The notes under the pieces were generated by a model. That model was not told the origin of the DNA and searched no databases. It saw only the letters and a program-made list of their open reading frames with translations. A program made the translations under genes and the position numbers. This document shows, one piece after another, positions 1 through 5,522 of a DNA stretch of 13,151 bases; the stretch's first letter is position 1; every line of letters starts with the position of its first letter. Source of the DNA: Lysobacterales bacterium (GTDB lineage Bacteria > Pseudomonadota > Gammaproteobacteria > Xanthomonadales > S139-57); assembly GCA_026993285.1 (NCBI GenBank), contig JALWTZ010000363.1, positions 1 through 13,151 of the forward strand. The letters are read 5' to 3'.

Positions 1-754
1 TCAGTGCTTCCGCCATCCATTGTGGATGGCTGATAAAGGGGGCATGGATGGCGCCTTCGCACAGCTGCACCCGGCCATCGGGGCACAGGCCGGCGGCAGC
101 GGCCAGGGCCTGTGGATGAACCAGCCGGTCACGGGTGCCGCCCAGCCACAGGCTGGGTATTTCCAATGTGGCCAGTTGCGGGCGCAGATCGATGGTTTCC
201 AGCCATTGTAGCCCGGTGGAAAGCCCCTGCATGGATGCCTGTGGCGCGCTCTCCAGCCAGGCTTGCATCTGCCTGACGAGGCTGCGGGCCTGCGGGCAAC
301 CCTGCACTTCCAGCAGAAGAAATTGCTGCAATAGCCTTTGACGATCTTCCCGCAGCTGGCGGGAAAACGCTTGAAACAGGGCCGGTTGCTTGCCCAGGGG
401 CCAGTCCGGTCGCTGTACGAAACAGGGCGTGGCGGCCAGCATAATCAGCTGCTGCACCCGTTGCGGTGCCTGCAGGGCGGCTTCCAGCGCCACCAGCCCA
501 CCCATGGACCAGCCCAGCCAGCGGGCCTTCTCCGGCAGTTGTTGCAACAGGGCTTCGGCCACGCTGGCCGGTGTTTCCGGCAGGGGCAGGGCATGGCTGT
601 GCCCGTGGCCGGGCAGATCCACCAGCCAGAGATCGTGTTCTTCCAGTTCGGGCAGCCAGCCCTGCCAGATACCAGCATGCATGGCCCAGCCGTGGATCAG
701 TACCAGCGGCCGGCCCTGCGGGTTACCGGCACGGTGGATGGCCAGGCCGTTCAT
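1..754 (-). CDS. bioH: BioH, pimeloyl-[acyl-carrier protein] methyl ester esterase (3' end cut by window edge)
   Basis: This alpha/beta hydrolase removes the methyl group from pimeloyl-ACP methyl ester, ending the BioC/BioH route that supplies the pimelate moiety of biotin in the cytoplasm. Translated from ATG 754 it reads 251 codons without a stop before the left edge; E. coli BioH is 256 residues, so only a few C-terminal residues are missing. Visible motifs are HGWAMHAGIW (residues 21-30, oxyanion/Trp region), nucleophile elbow GWSMGG with Ser83, GGTRD with Asp209, and GAIHAPFISHP with His237, giving a complete Ser-Asp-His triad. The start is set by a GGGAGG ribosome binding site at 759-764 and by an ATGA overlap with the bioF stop, so translation is probably coupled. 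In other gammaproteobacteria bioC and bioD often follow; they would lie to the left. A generic hydrolase is the alternative, but the operon context and HAPFISHP motif argue strongly for BioH. Confidence 0.93.
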   Translation of the reverse strand, partial: MNGLAIHRAGNPQGRPLVLIHGWAMHAGIWQGWLPELEEHDLWLVDLPGHGHSHALPLPETPASVAEALLQQLPEKARWLGWSMGGLVALEAALQAPQRVQQLIMLAATPCFVQRPDWPLGKQPALFQAFSRQLREDRQRLLQQFLLLEVQGCPQARSLVRQMQAWLESAPQASMQGLSTGLQWLETIDLRPQLATLEIPSLWLGGTRDRLVHPQALAAAAGLCPDGRVQLCEGAIHAPFISHPQWMAEAL

Positions 755-1899
755 GCCGCCTCCCGCAGCTGGGCCAGGGCCTGCAGCAGTTGTTGCACAT
801 GCACGTCCGCATGGGCCGCGCTGAAGGTGAGGCGCAGCCGTGGCGTGGGGCTGGTGGGCGGGCGGATCACACCCACCATCAGACCCTGTTGCCGCAGCTG
901 CGCACCCCAGCGCAGGGCCTGTTCATTGCTGGCCAGCGGCAGGATCTGGATGGGGCCTTGGCCCGGCAGCAGTTTCAGTCCCAAACTTTCGGCCCCCTGG
1001 CGAAAGCGTTCCACATGCGCTTGCAGGCGGGCGCGCGCTTCATCGGCCTGTTGCAGCATCACCACCGCCTGCAGCCCGGCCTGTGCCCAGGCCGGCGGGG
1101 TGGCGGTGGAATAGATCCAGGGCCGGGCGTGGTTTTGCAGGTGTTCGATCACCGCCCGTTCGCCCAGAATGGCCGCGCCACTCATGCCCATGGCCTTGCC
1201 GAAGGTGATCGTCAGCAGTGGCACCTGCCGCGCCGTCAGCCCGGCGGCGGCCACGCTGCCCCGGCCTTCGGCCCGCACGCCAAAACCGTGGGCATCGTCC
1301 ACATGCAGCCAGCAGGCCTCCCGCCCGCACAGGGCGGCCAGGACCTGCAACGGGGCGGTATCACCGTCCATGCTGAACACGCCTTCGGTGGAAAGCAGCC
1401 AGGGCTGTTGCCGCTCCAGGCAATGGCGCGCATGGTTCACATCGTTGTGGCGGAAACGGCGCAGGCGGGCACCGGCCAGGCGGGCGCCATCGATCAAAGA
1501 GGCATGGGCCAGCTTGTCCAGCAACACCGGGGCCTTTCGCGGCAGCAGGCCAGCCATCAGCGCCAGGTTGGCCTGATAGCCGCTGGGAAAGAGCAGGGCG
1601 GTTTCATAGCCCAGCCATTCGGCCAGGGTTGCTTCCAGGCGGGCATGAGCCGGGTCATGGCCGCTGATCAGGTGGGCCGAACCACTGCCGGCCCCTTTCT
1701 CTGCCACCGCCCGGGCCAGCGCGGCTTTCAGTTGCGGGTGCTGCCGCAGGCCCAGATAGTCGTTGCCGGCAAAATTCAGCAGGCGTCGGCCTTGCTGGAC
1801 CAGCACCACGGCCTGTGGCTGTTCGCAGGGCACGGCCCGCCGTTCCAGCGCGGCTTCCCGCCGCTGTTTTCGGCACTGTTGCAAATGGTGGCGCAGCAT
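751..1899 (-). CDS. bioF: BioF, 8-amino-7-oxononanoate synthase
   Basis: This PLP enzyme of the alpha-oxoamine synthase family condenses pimeloyl-ACP (or CoA) with alanine, releasing CO2, to form 8-amino-7-oxononanoate (KAPA), the first step of biotin ring assembly. The protein is 382 residues, close to the 384 of E. coli. Visible motifs are NFAGNDYLGL (42-51) near the N-terminus, GAGSGSAHLISG (69-80), SGYQAN (106-111), DDAHGFG (201-207) whose Asp contacts the PLP ring nitrogen, and TFGKAMGMSGA (232-242) with Lys235 as the Schiff-base lysine. The ATG at 1899 shares its A with the bioB stop (TGATG), so it is probably translated by coupling; no strong ribosome binding site precedes it. Longer upstream reading in this frame lies inside bioB and is not family-like. 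The stop overlaps bioH by 4 bases (ATGA). Confidence 0.97.
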   Translation of the reverse strand: MLRHHLQQCRKQRREAALERRAVPCEQPQAVVLVQQGRRLLNFAGNDYLGLRQHPQLKAALARAVAEKGAGSGSAHLISGHDPAHARLEATLAEWLGYETALLFPSGYQANLALMAGLLPRKAPVLLDKLAHASLIDGARLAGARLRRFRHNDVNHARHCLERQQPWLLSTEGVFSMDGDTAPLQVLAALCGREACWLHVDDAHGFGVRAEGRGSVAAAGLTARQVPLLTITFGKAMGMSGAAILGERAVIEHLQNHARPWIYSTATPPAWAQAGLQAVVMLQQADEARARLQAHVERFRQGAESLGLKLLPGQGPIQILPLASNEQALRWGAQLRQQGLMVGVIRPPTSPTPRLRLTFSAAHADVHVQQLLQALAQLREAA

Positions 1900-2873
1900 C
1901 AGCAGCAGGCGATGTCGTCTTCCCGCATCGGGGTCAGGCCCAGCTTGCCGAACAGGGCCTGATCGGCTTCCGTTTCCGGGTTTTCGGTGGTGAGCAGTTT
2001 TTCCCCGTAAAAGATGGAGTTGGCACCGGCGAAGAAGCACAGGGCCTGCACGGCCTCGCTCATGGCCTCCCGCCCGGCGGAAAGACGCACCATGGAACGG
2101 GGCATCATCACCCGGGCCACGGCGATGGTACGGACGAATTCCAGCGGGTCGGTGGGGTCCACGCCATGCAGGGGCGTGCCTTCCACCTGCACGAGCTGGT
2201 TGATGGGCACGCTGTGGGGGTGTTCCGGCAGGTTGGCCAGTGATTGCAGCATGCGCGCCCGGTCGGTGCGGCTTTCACCCATGCCGATGATGCCGCCACT
2301 ACAGACCTTCAGCCCGGCTTCACGCACATGGCCCAGGGTTTCCAGCCGGTCTTCGAAGGTACGGGTGGTGATGATCTTGCCGTAGTATTCCGGTGAGGTG
2401 TCGATGTTGTGGTTGTAGTAGTCCAGGCCGGCATCCCGCAAACGCTCGGCCTGGTGGGCTTCCAGCATGCCCAGGGTGACGCAGGTTTCCAGCCCCTCTT
2501 CCCGCACGGCGCGCACCATGGCTTCCACCACTTCCAGATTGCGGTCATTGGGTTTTTTCCAGGCCGCGCCCATGCAAAAGCGGCTGGCACCCCGGGCCCT
2601 GGCCTCGCGGGCCTTCTGCCGCACCTCGTCCACGGAAAGCAGGCTTTCGATTTCCAGCTCGGCATCGTGGTGCACGCTCTGCGGGCAATAGGCGCAATCT
2701 TCCGGGCAGTGACCGGTCTTGATGCTCAACAGGGTGCTGATCTGCACCGCGTTGGGATTGAAGTGCTGCCGGTGCAGGCTGTGGGCCTGGAACAACAAAT
2801 CGTTGAAAGGCTGTTCGAACAGGGCGAGAATCTCGTCAGTCTGCCAGTCATGGCGCAGGGAGGTCGAGGACAT
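1899..2873 (-). CDS. bioB: BioB, biotin synthase (radical SAM)
   Basis: Biotin synthase inserts sulfur into dethiobiotin, the last step of the pathway, using S-adenosylmethionine and two iron-sulfur clusters. In the 324-residue product the radical-SAM motif CPEDCAYC gives [4Fe-4S] ligands Cys56, Cys60 and Cys63. The [2Fe-2S] ligands Cys100 (RFCMGAAW), Cys131, Cys191 (KVCSGGIIGMGE) and Arg263 (VRLSAGRE) are all present, offset by three from E. coli. YNHNIDTSPE (153-162) is also conserved. I start at ATG 2873, preceded at about 10 bases by GGATGGA; an in-frame ATG at 2888 would add five residues. The C-terminus stops soon after KLGLTPM and ends in Cys-Cys, about 20 residues shorter than E. coli BioB; no catalytic residue is lost. 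First gene of a bioB-bioF-bioH operon, with a sigma70 promoter and a BirA-like operator just upstream. Confidence 0.97.
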   Translation of the reverse strand: MSSTSLRHDWQTDEILALFEQPFNDLLFQAHSLHRQHFNPNAVQISTLLSIKTGHCPEDCAYCPQSVHHDAELEIESLLSVDEVRQKAREARARGASRFCMGAAWKKPNDRNLEVVEAMVRAVREEGLETCVTLGMLEAHQAERLRDAGLDYYNHNIDTSPEYYGKIITTRTFEDRLETLGHVREAGLKVCSGGIIGMGESRTDRARMLQSLANLPEHPHSVPINQLVQVEGTPLHGVDPTDPLEFVRTIAVARVMMPRSMVRLSAGREAMSEAVQALCFFAGANSIFYGEKLLTTENPETEADQALFGKLGLTPMREDDIACC

Positions 2874-2909
2874 GGGCGCGGTTTCCATCCATCGTTGGTC
2901 AGGGGAGGC

Positions 2910-2938
2910 AGTATCCGCAGGGGCCGGGGTGCTGTCAA
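2910..2938 (-). promoter_or_regulatory. sigma70 promoter of the bioB operon
   Basis: Reading the minus strand, a consensus -35 box TTGACA (2938-2933) is followed after exactly 17 bases by GATACT (2915-2910), matching 4 of 6 positions of TATAAT. Transcription would begin near 2903, leaving about a 30-base leader before the chosen bioB ATG at 2873. The -35 box sits inside one half-site of the inverted repeat at 2933-2963, the usual geometry for repression by operator occupancy. Confidence 0.75.
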
Positions 2939-2963
2939 CCACAATGCTTGTTCGAGGTTGACA
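2933..2963. promoter_or_regulatory. BirA-type biotin operator (inverted repeat)
   Basis: Perfect inverted repeat TGTCAACC (2933-2940), 15-base spacer, GGTTGACA (2956-2963). Known BirA operators in proteobacteria and other phyla have half-sites of the form TGTnAACC and GGTTnACA separated by 14-16 bases. Spacing, core CC...GG and location in front of bioB all agree. BirA carrying biotinyl-AMP would bind here as a dimer and block the bioB -35 box. The right half-site covers part of the comF-like gene's ribosome binding site and the A of its start codon. Assignment to BirA is inference from pattern and position; it requires a BirA with an N-terminal helix-turn-helix, which is not in this window. 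Confidence 0.8.
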
Positions 2964-3643
2964 TGCTGCGCCGCCTGCTGCATGCCCTGCCGCGCGCCTG
3001 TCTGATCTGTCACCGCCTGCACCGGGAAACCGGGCCGTTGTGCGCGACCTGCGCCGCTGCCTTGCCACGCAACCACACCCCCTGCAACCGCTGCGCCGAG
3101 CCGCAGGCCGTGGCTGGCCAGCTGTGTCGGCGCTGTCAGAAAAAAAACCCGACCTTCGAGCAGGTCATCAGCCCCTGGCGGTATCAGGACGAAGTGACCC
3201 GGCTGATTCAGCAATTCAAGTTCGAAGGCCGGCTGGCAGCCGCCGATGCCCTCTGGCCCGCCCTGGCCCAGGCGGCCGCCGGGCTGGAAGTGGAAGCACT
3301 GGTACCCGTGCCCGTGCATGATACCCGCCACCGGGAACGCGGTTTCAACCAGGCTCTGTGGCTGGCCGACCGGCTGGCCGGCCAGTGGCAGACACCGGTA
3401 GTGGAAGCCCTGCACAAGCCCCGCGCTACCGCCGACCAGGTGGGCCTGAGCCGCAGCCAGCGCCATGCCAACCTGCGCAATGCCCTGCAATTGCGCGTCA
3501 CCAGGCTGCCCGCCAGCGTGGCACTGGTGGATGATGTGGTCAGCTCCACGGCCACCGCCAGTACCTGCGCCCGCCTGCTCAAACAGGCCGGTGCCCGCCG
3601 GGTTTTTGTACTGGCCCTGGCCCGCACGCCCAGAGCAGGCTGA
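2963..3643 (+). CDS. ComF/GntX-family phosphoribosyltransferase-like protein
   Basis: A 226-residue ComF-family protein: an N-terminal zinc-finger-like part with four CxxC pairs (Cys13/16, 27/30, 41/44, 55/58), then a type I phosphoribosyltransferase fold with LVPVPVHDTRHRERGFNQA (113-131) and the PRPP-loop region VALVDDVVSSTAT (186-198). Family members support DNA uptake in competent bacteria (ComF) or are annotated GntX in E. coli, where the gene lies next to bioH; the reaction is not established. ATG 2963 is chosen because GAGG (2954-2957) precedes it by 5 bases and the protein then starts MLRRLLHALPRACLIC, as in relatives. A TTG at 2948 would add five residues and has no ribosome binding site. 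The PRPP loop reads SST where TTG is usual, so PRPP binding may be altered. Divergent from bioB and sharing its operator region. Confidence 0.9.
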   Translation: MLRRLLHALPRACLICHRLHRETGPLCATCAAALPRNHTPCNRCAEPQAVAGQLCRRCQKKNPTFEQVISPWRYQDEVTRLIQQFKFEGRLAAADALWPALAQAAAGLEVEALVPVPVHDTRHRERGFNQALWLADRLAGQWQTPVVEALHKPRATADQVGLSRSQRHANLRNALQLRVTRLPASVALVDDVVSSTATASTCARLLKQAGARRVFVLALARTPRAG

Positions 3644-3651
3644 ATCCTCGC

Positions 3652-3657
3652 TATACT
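3652..3657 (+). promoter_or_regulatory. possible -10 box for the PepSY gene
   Basis: TATACT lies between the comF-like stop (3643) and the next ATG (3685) and matches 5 of 6 consensus positions. The hexamer 17 bases upstream (CCCAGA) is a poor -35, so either an activator is needed or the gene is only read through from the upstream gene, 41 bases away. Confidence 0.35.
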
Positions 3658-3684
3658 TGCCCGCTCGCAACGGGAGAATGATCG

Positions 3685-4380
3685 ATGATTCGCTGGCCAT
3701 TGCTGATACGCAAGATTCACTTGTGGGCCGGGCTGGTACTGGGCCTGCAGCTTTTGTTCTGGGTTTCCGGTGGCGTGGTGATGAGCGTGCTGCCGCTGGA
3801 ACAGGTGCGGGGCGAGCACCGGGCTGCCGAAACCTCGGCCGCGGCCCCGCTGCGGACTGCCGGCCCCCTGCTACCGGTAGAACAGGTGCTGCGCCGCTAC
3901 CCCGAGGCCACCGCCATCACCCTGGACTGGCTGCTGGACAAGCCGGTCTACCGCCTGCGGGGCAGTGAAGCTCACCTGCTGGATGCCCGCAGCGGCCAGC
4001 GGCTGGACCCACTGCCGGAAGCCACCGCGCTGGAACTGGCCCGCAGGGACTATATCGACCCCGACCCGGCCATGCAGGCCCGATGGATCGAAAACCAGCC
4101 CCCGGGAGAAATCCGTGGCCGGCCACTGCCCATCTGGCAAATCCAGCTGGACGATGATCTGCACACCCGCCTGTATGTCTCCCCGGAGAGTGGAAAAATC
4201 CTCGCCCGCCGCAACAACTACTGGCGGCTGTTCGACTTTTTCTGGATGCTGCACATCATGGATTACGAAAACCGCGAGGACTTCAACCACCCCCTGCTGA
4301 TCGGCTTCGCCCTCTCTGCCCTGCTGTTTGTACTCAGCGGCTTCGCCCTGCTGTGGATACGCTTCCGGCCCAGAAAATAA
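3685..4380 (+). CDS. PepSY-domain two-TM membrane protein
   Basis: A 231-residue inner-membrane protein with one hydrophobic helix near each end (about 12-36 and 204-225) and a roughly 165-residue extracytoplasmic part between them. WAGLVLGLQLLFWVSGGVV in TM1, preceded by Lys-Ile-His, and the stretch from PIWQIQLDD (149-157) through YVSPESGKIL (164-173) to LFDFFWMLHIMDY (182-194) are typical of PepSY-associated TM proteins. Larger members act as reductases or in iron uptake. This short form has no flavin or NAD domain, so its biochemical role is unknown; the conserved His12 and His190 could be haem ligands, but that is inference. ATG 3685 is supported by GGGAGA at 3672-3677, 7 bases upstream. 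It follows the comF-like gene on the same strand and converges on the diguanylate cyclase; the 111-base gap between them shows no clear terminator. Confidence 0.85.
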   Translation: MIRWPLLIRKIHLWAGLVLGLQLLFWVSGGVVMSVLPLEQVRGEHRAAETSAAAPLRTAGPLLPVEQVLRRYPEATAITLDWLLDKPVYRLRGSEAHLLDARSGQRLDPLPEATALELARRDYIDPDPAMQARWIENQPPGEIRGRPLPIWQIQLDDDLHTRLYVSPESGKILARRNNYWRLFDFFWMLHIMDYENREDFNHPLLIGFALSALLFVLSGFALLWIRFRPRK

Positions 4381-4491
4381 GAATGCCAAACCGGGCGTGG
4401 TACCAGGGATGGAATGCCTATGTGCCCAAGTTGAAGGGTGACCGACAAGCGCCCCCTCCAACACAGCATGACGGAAAACCAGTCGCCCAAA

Positions 4492-5388
4492 TCAGAAACT
4501 GTAGGTATTCCGCCCTTTCTCCTTCGCCCGATACAAAGCGGCATCCGCCTGCCGGAAAAGGTTTGCCCCGTTCATGCTGGTTTGCCAGCTGGCCAGACCC
4601 ATGCTGATGGTAAAGGGGGTACCCTGTGCCTGGCTGTATTCTGCAACGGTCTGTTGCAGGCGTTGAGCCACCTTTTCCAGGCCCTGGGTGTCGGTATCCG
4701 GCAGCAGAATGACGAATTCATCACCGCCGAAACGAAACAGCAGATCGGCATCGCGGGTGGCGGCTTCCATGGCACGGGCCAGTTGGCGCAGCACTTCGTC
4801 CCCTTCCGCGTGGCCCCACTGGTCATTGATGGCCTTGAAGTGGTCCAGATCCAGCACCATCATGCCCAGCGGCTGTTGCTGGCGACGGGCCCGCTCCATG
4901 GCCTGTTGCAGGCTCAGTTCAAAGGCATGCCGGTTGTTCAGCCCGGTAAGCTCATCGGTGAACATGGCCTTGCGTACCCGCTGGTATTCCAGCGCATTGA
5001 ACAGGGGAAAGCGCAAGGTCTGCGCCAGTGCCTTCAGCTGGGTTCTCTCCTCCCGGCCAAAACGATGATCACGGGACAGTACCAGTGTACCAATCAGTTC
5101 CCGATCCACCTCCAGGTGGATTTCCAGTGCAAACAGGCCATCTTCCCCGGCCAGCCAATGCTGGTTGTCCCGGGTTTGCAGCCGGCAACCTTCCAGGCCA
5201 TAGATGGGTTGCACATGCTGCAGAAAGCGCTGCAACAGGGTCTGTACATCCAGGGAAGTCTGCAGTATTTCCAGCAAGTCCACCCGCAGACCTTGCCATG
5301 CCTCAGAGGTTTCCACGGGCTGAATGGGCAGACGGGTTTCGTGCTTGCGGAAGACGGTAGTGCCGGTAGCCGGTGCCAGTTGGGTCAT
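4492..5388 (-). CDS. GGDEF-domain diguanylate cyclase with N-terminal GAF-like domain
   Basis: The C-terminal half is a diguanylate cyclase domain making c-di-GMP from two GTP. Counting from ATG 5388 (298 residues), it runs from DELTGLNNRHAF (145-156) through DLDHFKAINDQWGHAEGD (180-197) and RFGGDEF (219-225) to YRAKEKGRN (286-294). The A-site GGDEF is intact, and RDAD exactly five residues before it is a complete inhibitory I-site, so active enzyme with product feedback is expected. Residues about 35-135 look like a degenerate GAF-type sensor domain; no membrane segment or signal peptide is visible, so the protein is probably cytoplasmic. An upstream in-frame ATG at 5406 lies inside an inverted repeat and lacks a ribosome binding site, whereas ATG 5388 has GAGA about 7 bases upstream. 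A consensus sigma54 promoter lies just upstream. No EAL or HD-GYP partner is nearby. Confidence 0.93.
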   Translation of the reverse strand: MTQLAPATGTTVFRKHETRLPIQPVETSEAWQGLRVDLLEILQTSLDVQTLLQRFLQHVQPIYGLEGCRLQTRDNQHWLAGEDGLFALEIHLEVDRELIGTLVLSRDHRFGREERTQLKALAQTLRFPLFNALEYQRVRKAMFTDELTGLNNRHAFELSLQQAMERARRQQQPLGMMVLDLDHFKAINDQWGHAEGDEVLRQLARAMEAATRDADLLFRFGGDEFVILLPDTDTQGLEKVAQRLQQTVAEYSQAQGTPFTISMGLASWQTSMNGANLFRQADAALYRAKEKGRNTYSF

Positions 5389-5398
5389 GACAAATCTC

Positions 5399-5420
5399 GT
5401 ATACATTGGCGGATGTATAC
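5399..5420. repeat. perfect inverted repeat in the diguanylate cyclase leader
   Basis: GTATACAT (5399-5406), 6-base spacer TGGCGG, ATGTATAC (5413-5420). Each arm also contains the palindrome GTATAC. It lies between the predicted sigma54 start point (near 5417) and the GAGA ribosome binding site, so it could form a hairpin at the very 5' end of the mRNA or be an operator for a dimeric repressor. Function is inferred only from symmetry and position. Confidence 0.75.
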
Positions 5421-5427
5421 TTGGTTG

Positions 5428-5444
5428 AGCAAGGTTCGTGCCAA
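5428..5444 (-). promoter_or_regulatory. sigma54 (RpoN) promoter, -24/-12, of the diguanylate cyclase
   Basis: On the minus strand the sequence TTGGCACGAACCTTGCT matches the sigma54 consensus TGGCACG-N4-TTGCW at every defined position, with GG and GC separated by the required 10 bases. Predicted transcription start is near 5417, giving a leader of about 30 bases to ATG 5388. Sigma54 promoters need an AAA+ enhancer-binding protein, usually bound 80-200 bases upstream; here that would be the end of rodA or the 5445-5522 gap. Confidence 0.82.
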
Positions 5445-5467
5445 CTCAAAGCGTCAAGATTTTGCCG

Positions 5468-5492
5468 CTTTTGCCGGCAAGGGTGGCAAAAG
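5468..5492. repeat. inverted repeat between rodA and the diguanylate cyclase
   Basis: CTTTTGCC (5468-5475), 9-base spacer, GGCAAAAG (5485-5492), with an extra TTTTGCC copy at 5460-5466 and the palindrome TTGCCGGCAA (5471-5480) inside. It lies 30 bases beyond the rodA stop and about 50-75 bases upstream of the predicted sigma54 start. It may be a hairpin at the end of the mre-rodA transcript, although no T-run follows, or a binding site for an activator of the sigma54 promoter. Confidence 0.55.
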
Positions 5493-5522
5493 TCCGCCGG
5501 GCTTGCGAGGAAAGGGGCCAGA

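Noticed and set aside
466..1962. A 498-codon open frame on the plus strand opposite bioH and bioF
   Set aside because: It is antisense to two well-conserved genes, rich in Gln/His/Pro/Gly as expected from a reversed high-GC frame, and shows no recognisable domain.
2958..2981. Plus-strand TTGACA at 2958-2963 as a promoter for the comF-like gene
   Set aside because: It overlaps the start codon, so transcription from it would begin inside the coding region. It is better explained as the second operator half-site.
2726..3700. A 324-codon minus-strand open frame covering the comF-like gene and the bioB promoter
   Set aside because: It runs out of frame into bioB and through the operator; the plus-strand ComF motifs and cysteine pairs are convincing.
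4381..4491. Possible terminator or degenerate intergenic repeat between the convergent PepSY and cyclase genes
   Set aside because: There is a direct repeat GAATGCC (4381 and again about 30 bases later) and a TGGTACCA palindrome, but no stem long enough and no T-run in either direction.
5404..5406. ATG at 5406 as the diguanylate cyclase start
   Set aside because: It lies inside the 5399-5420 inverted repeat and has no ribosome binding site; ATG 5388 has a GAGA element at a suitable distance.
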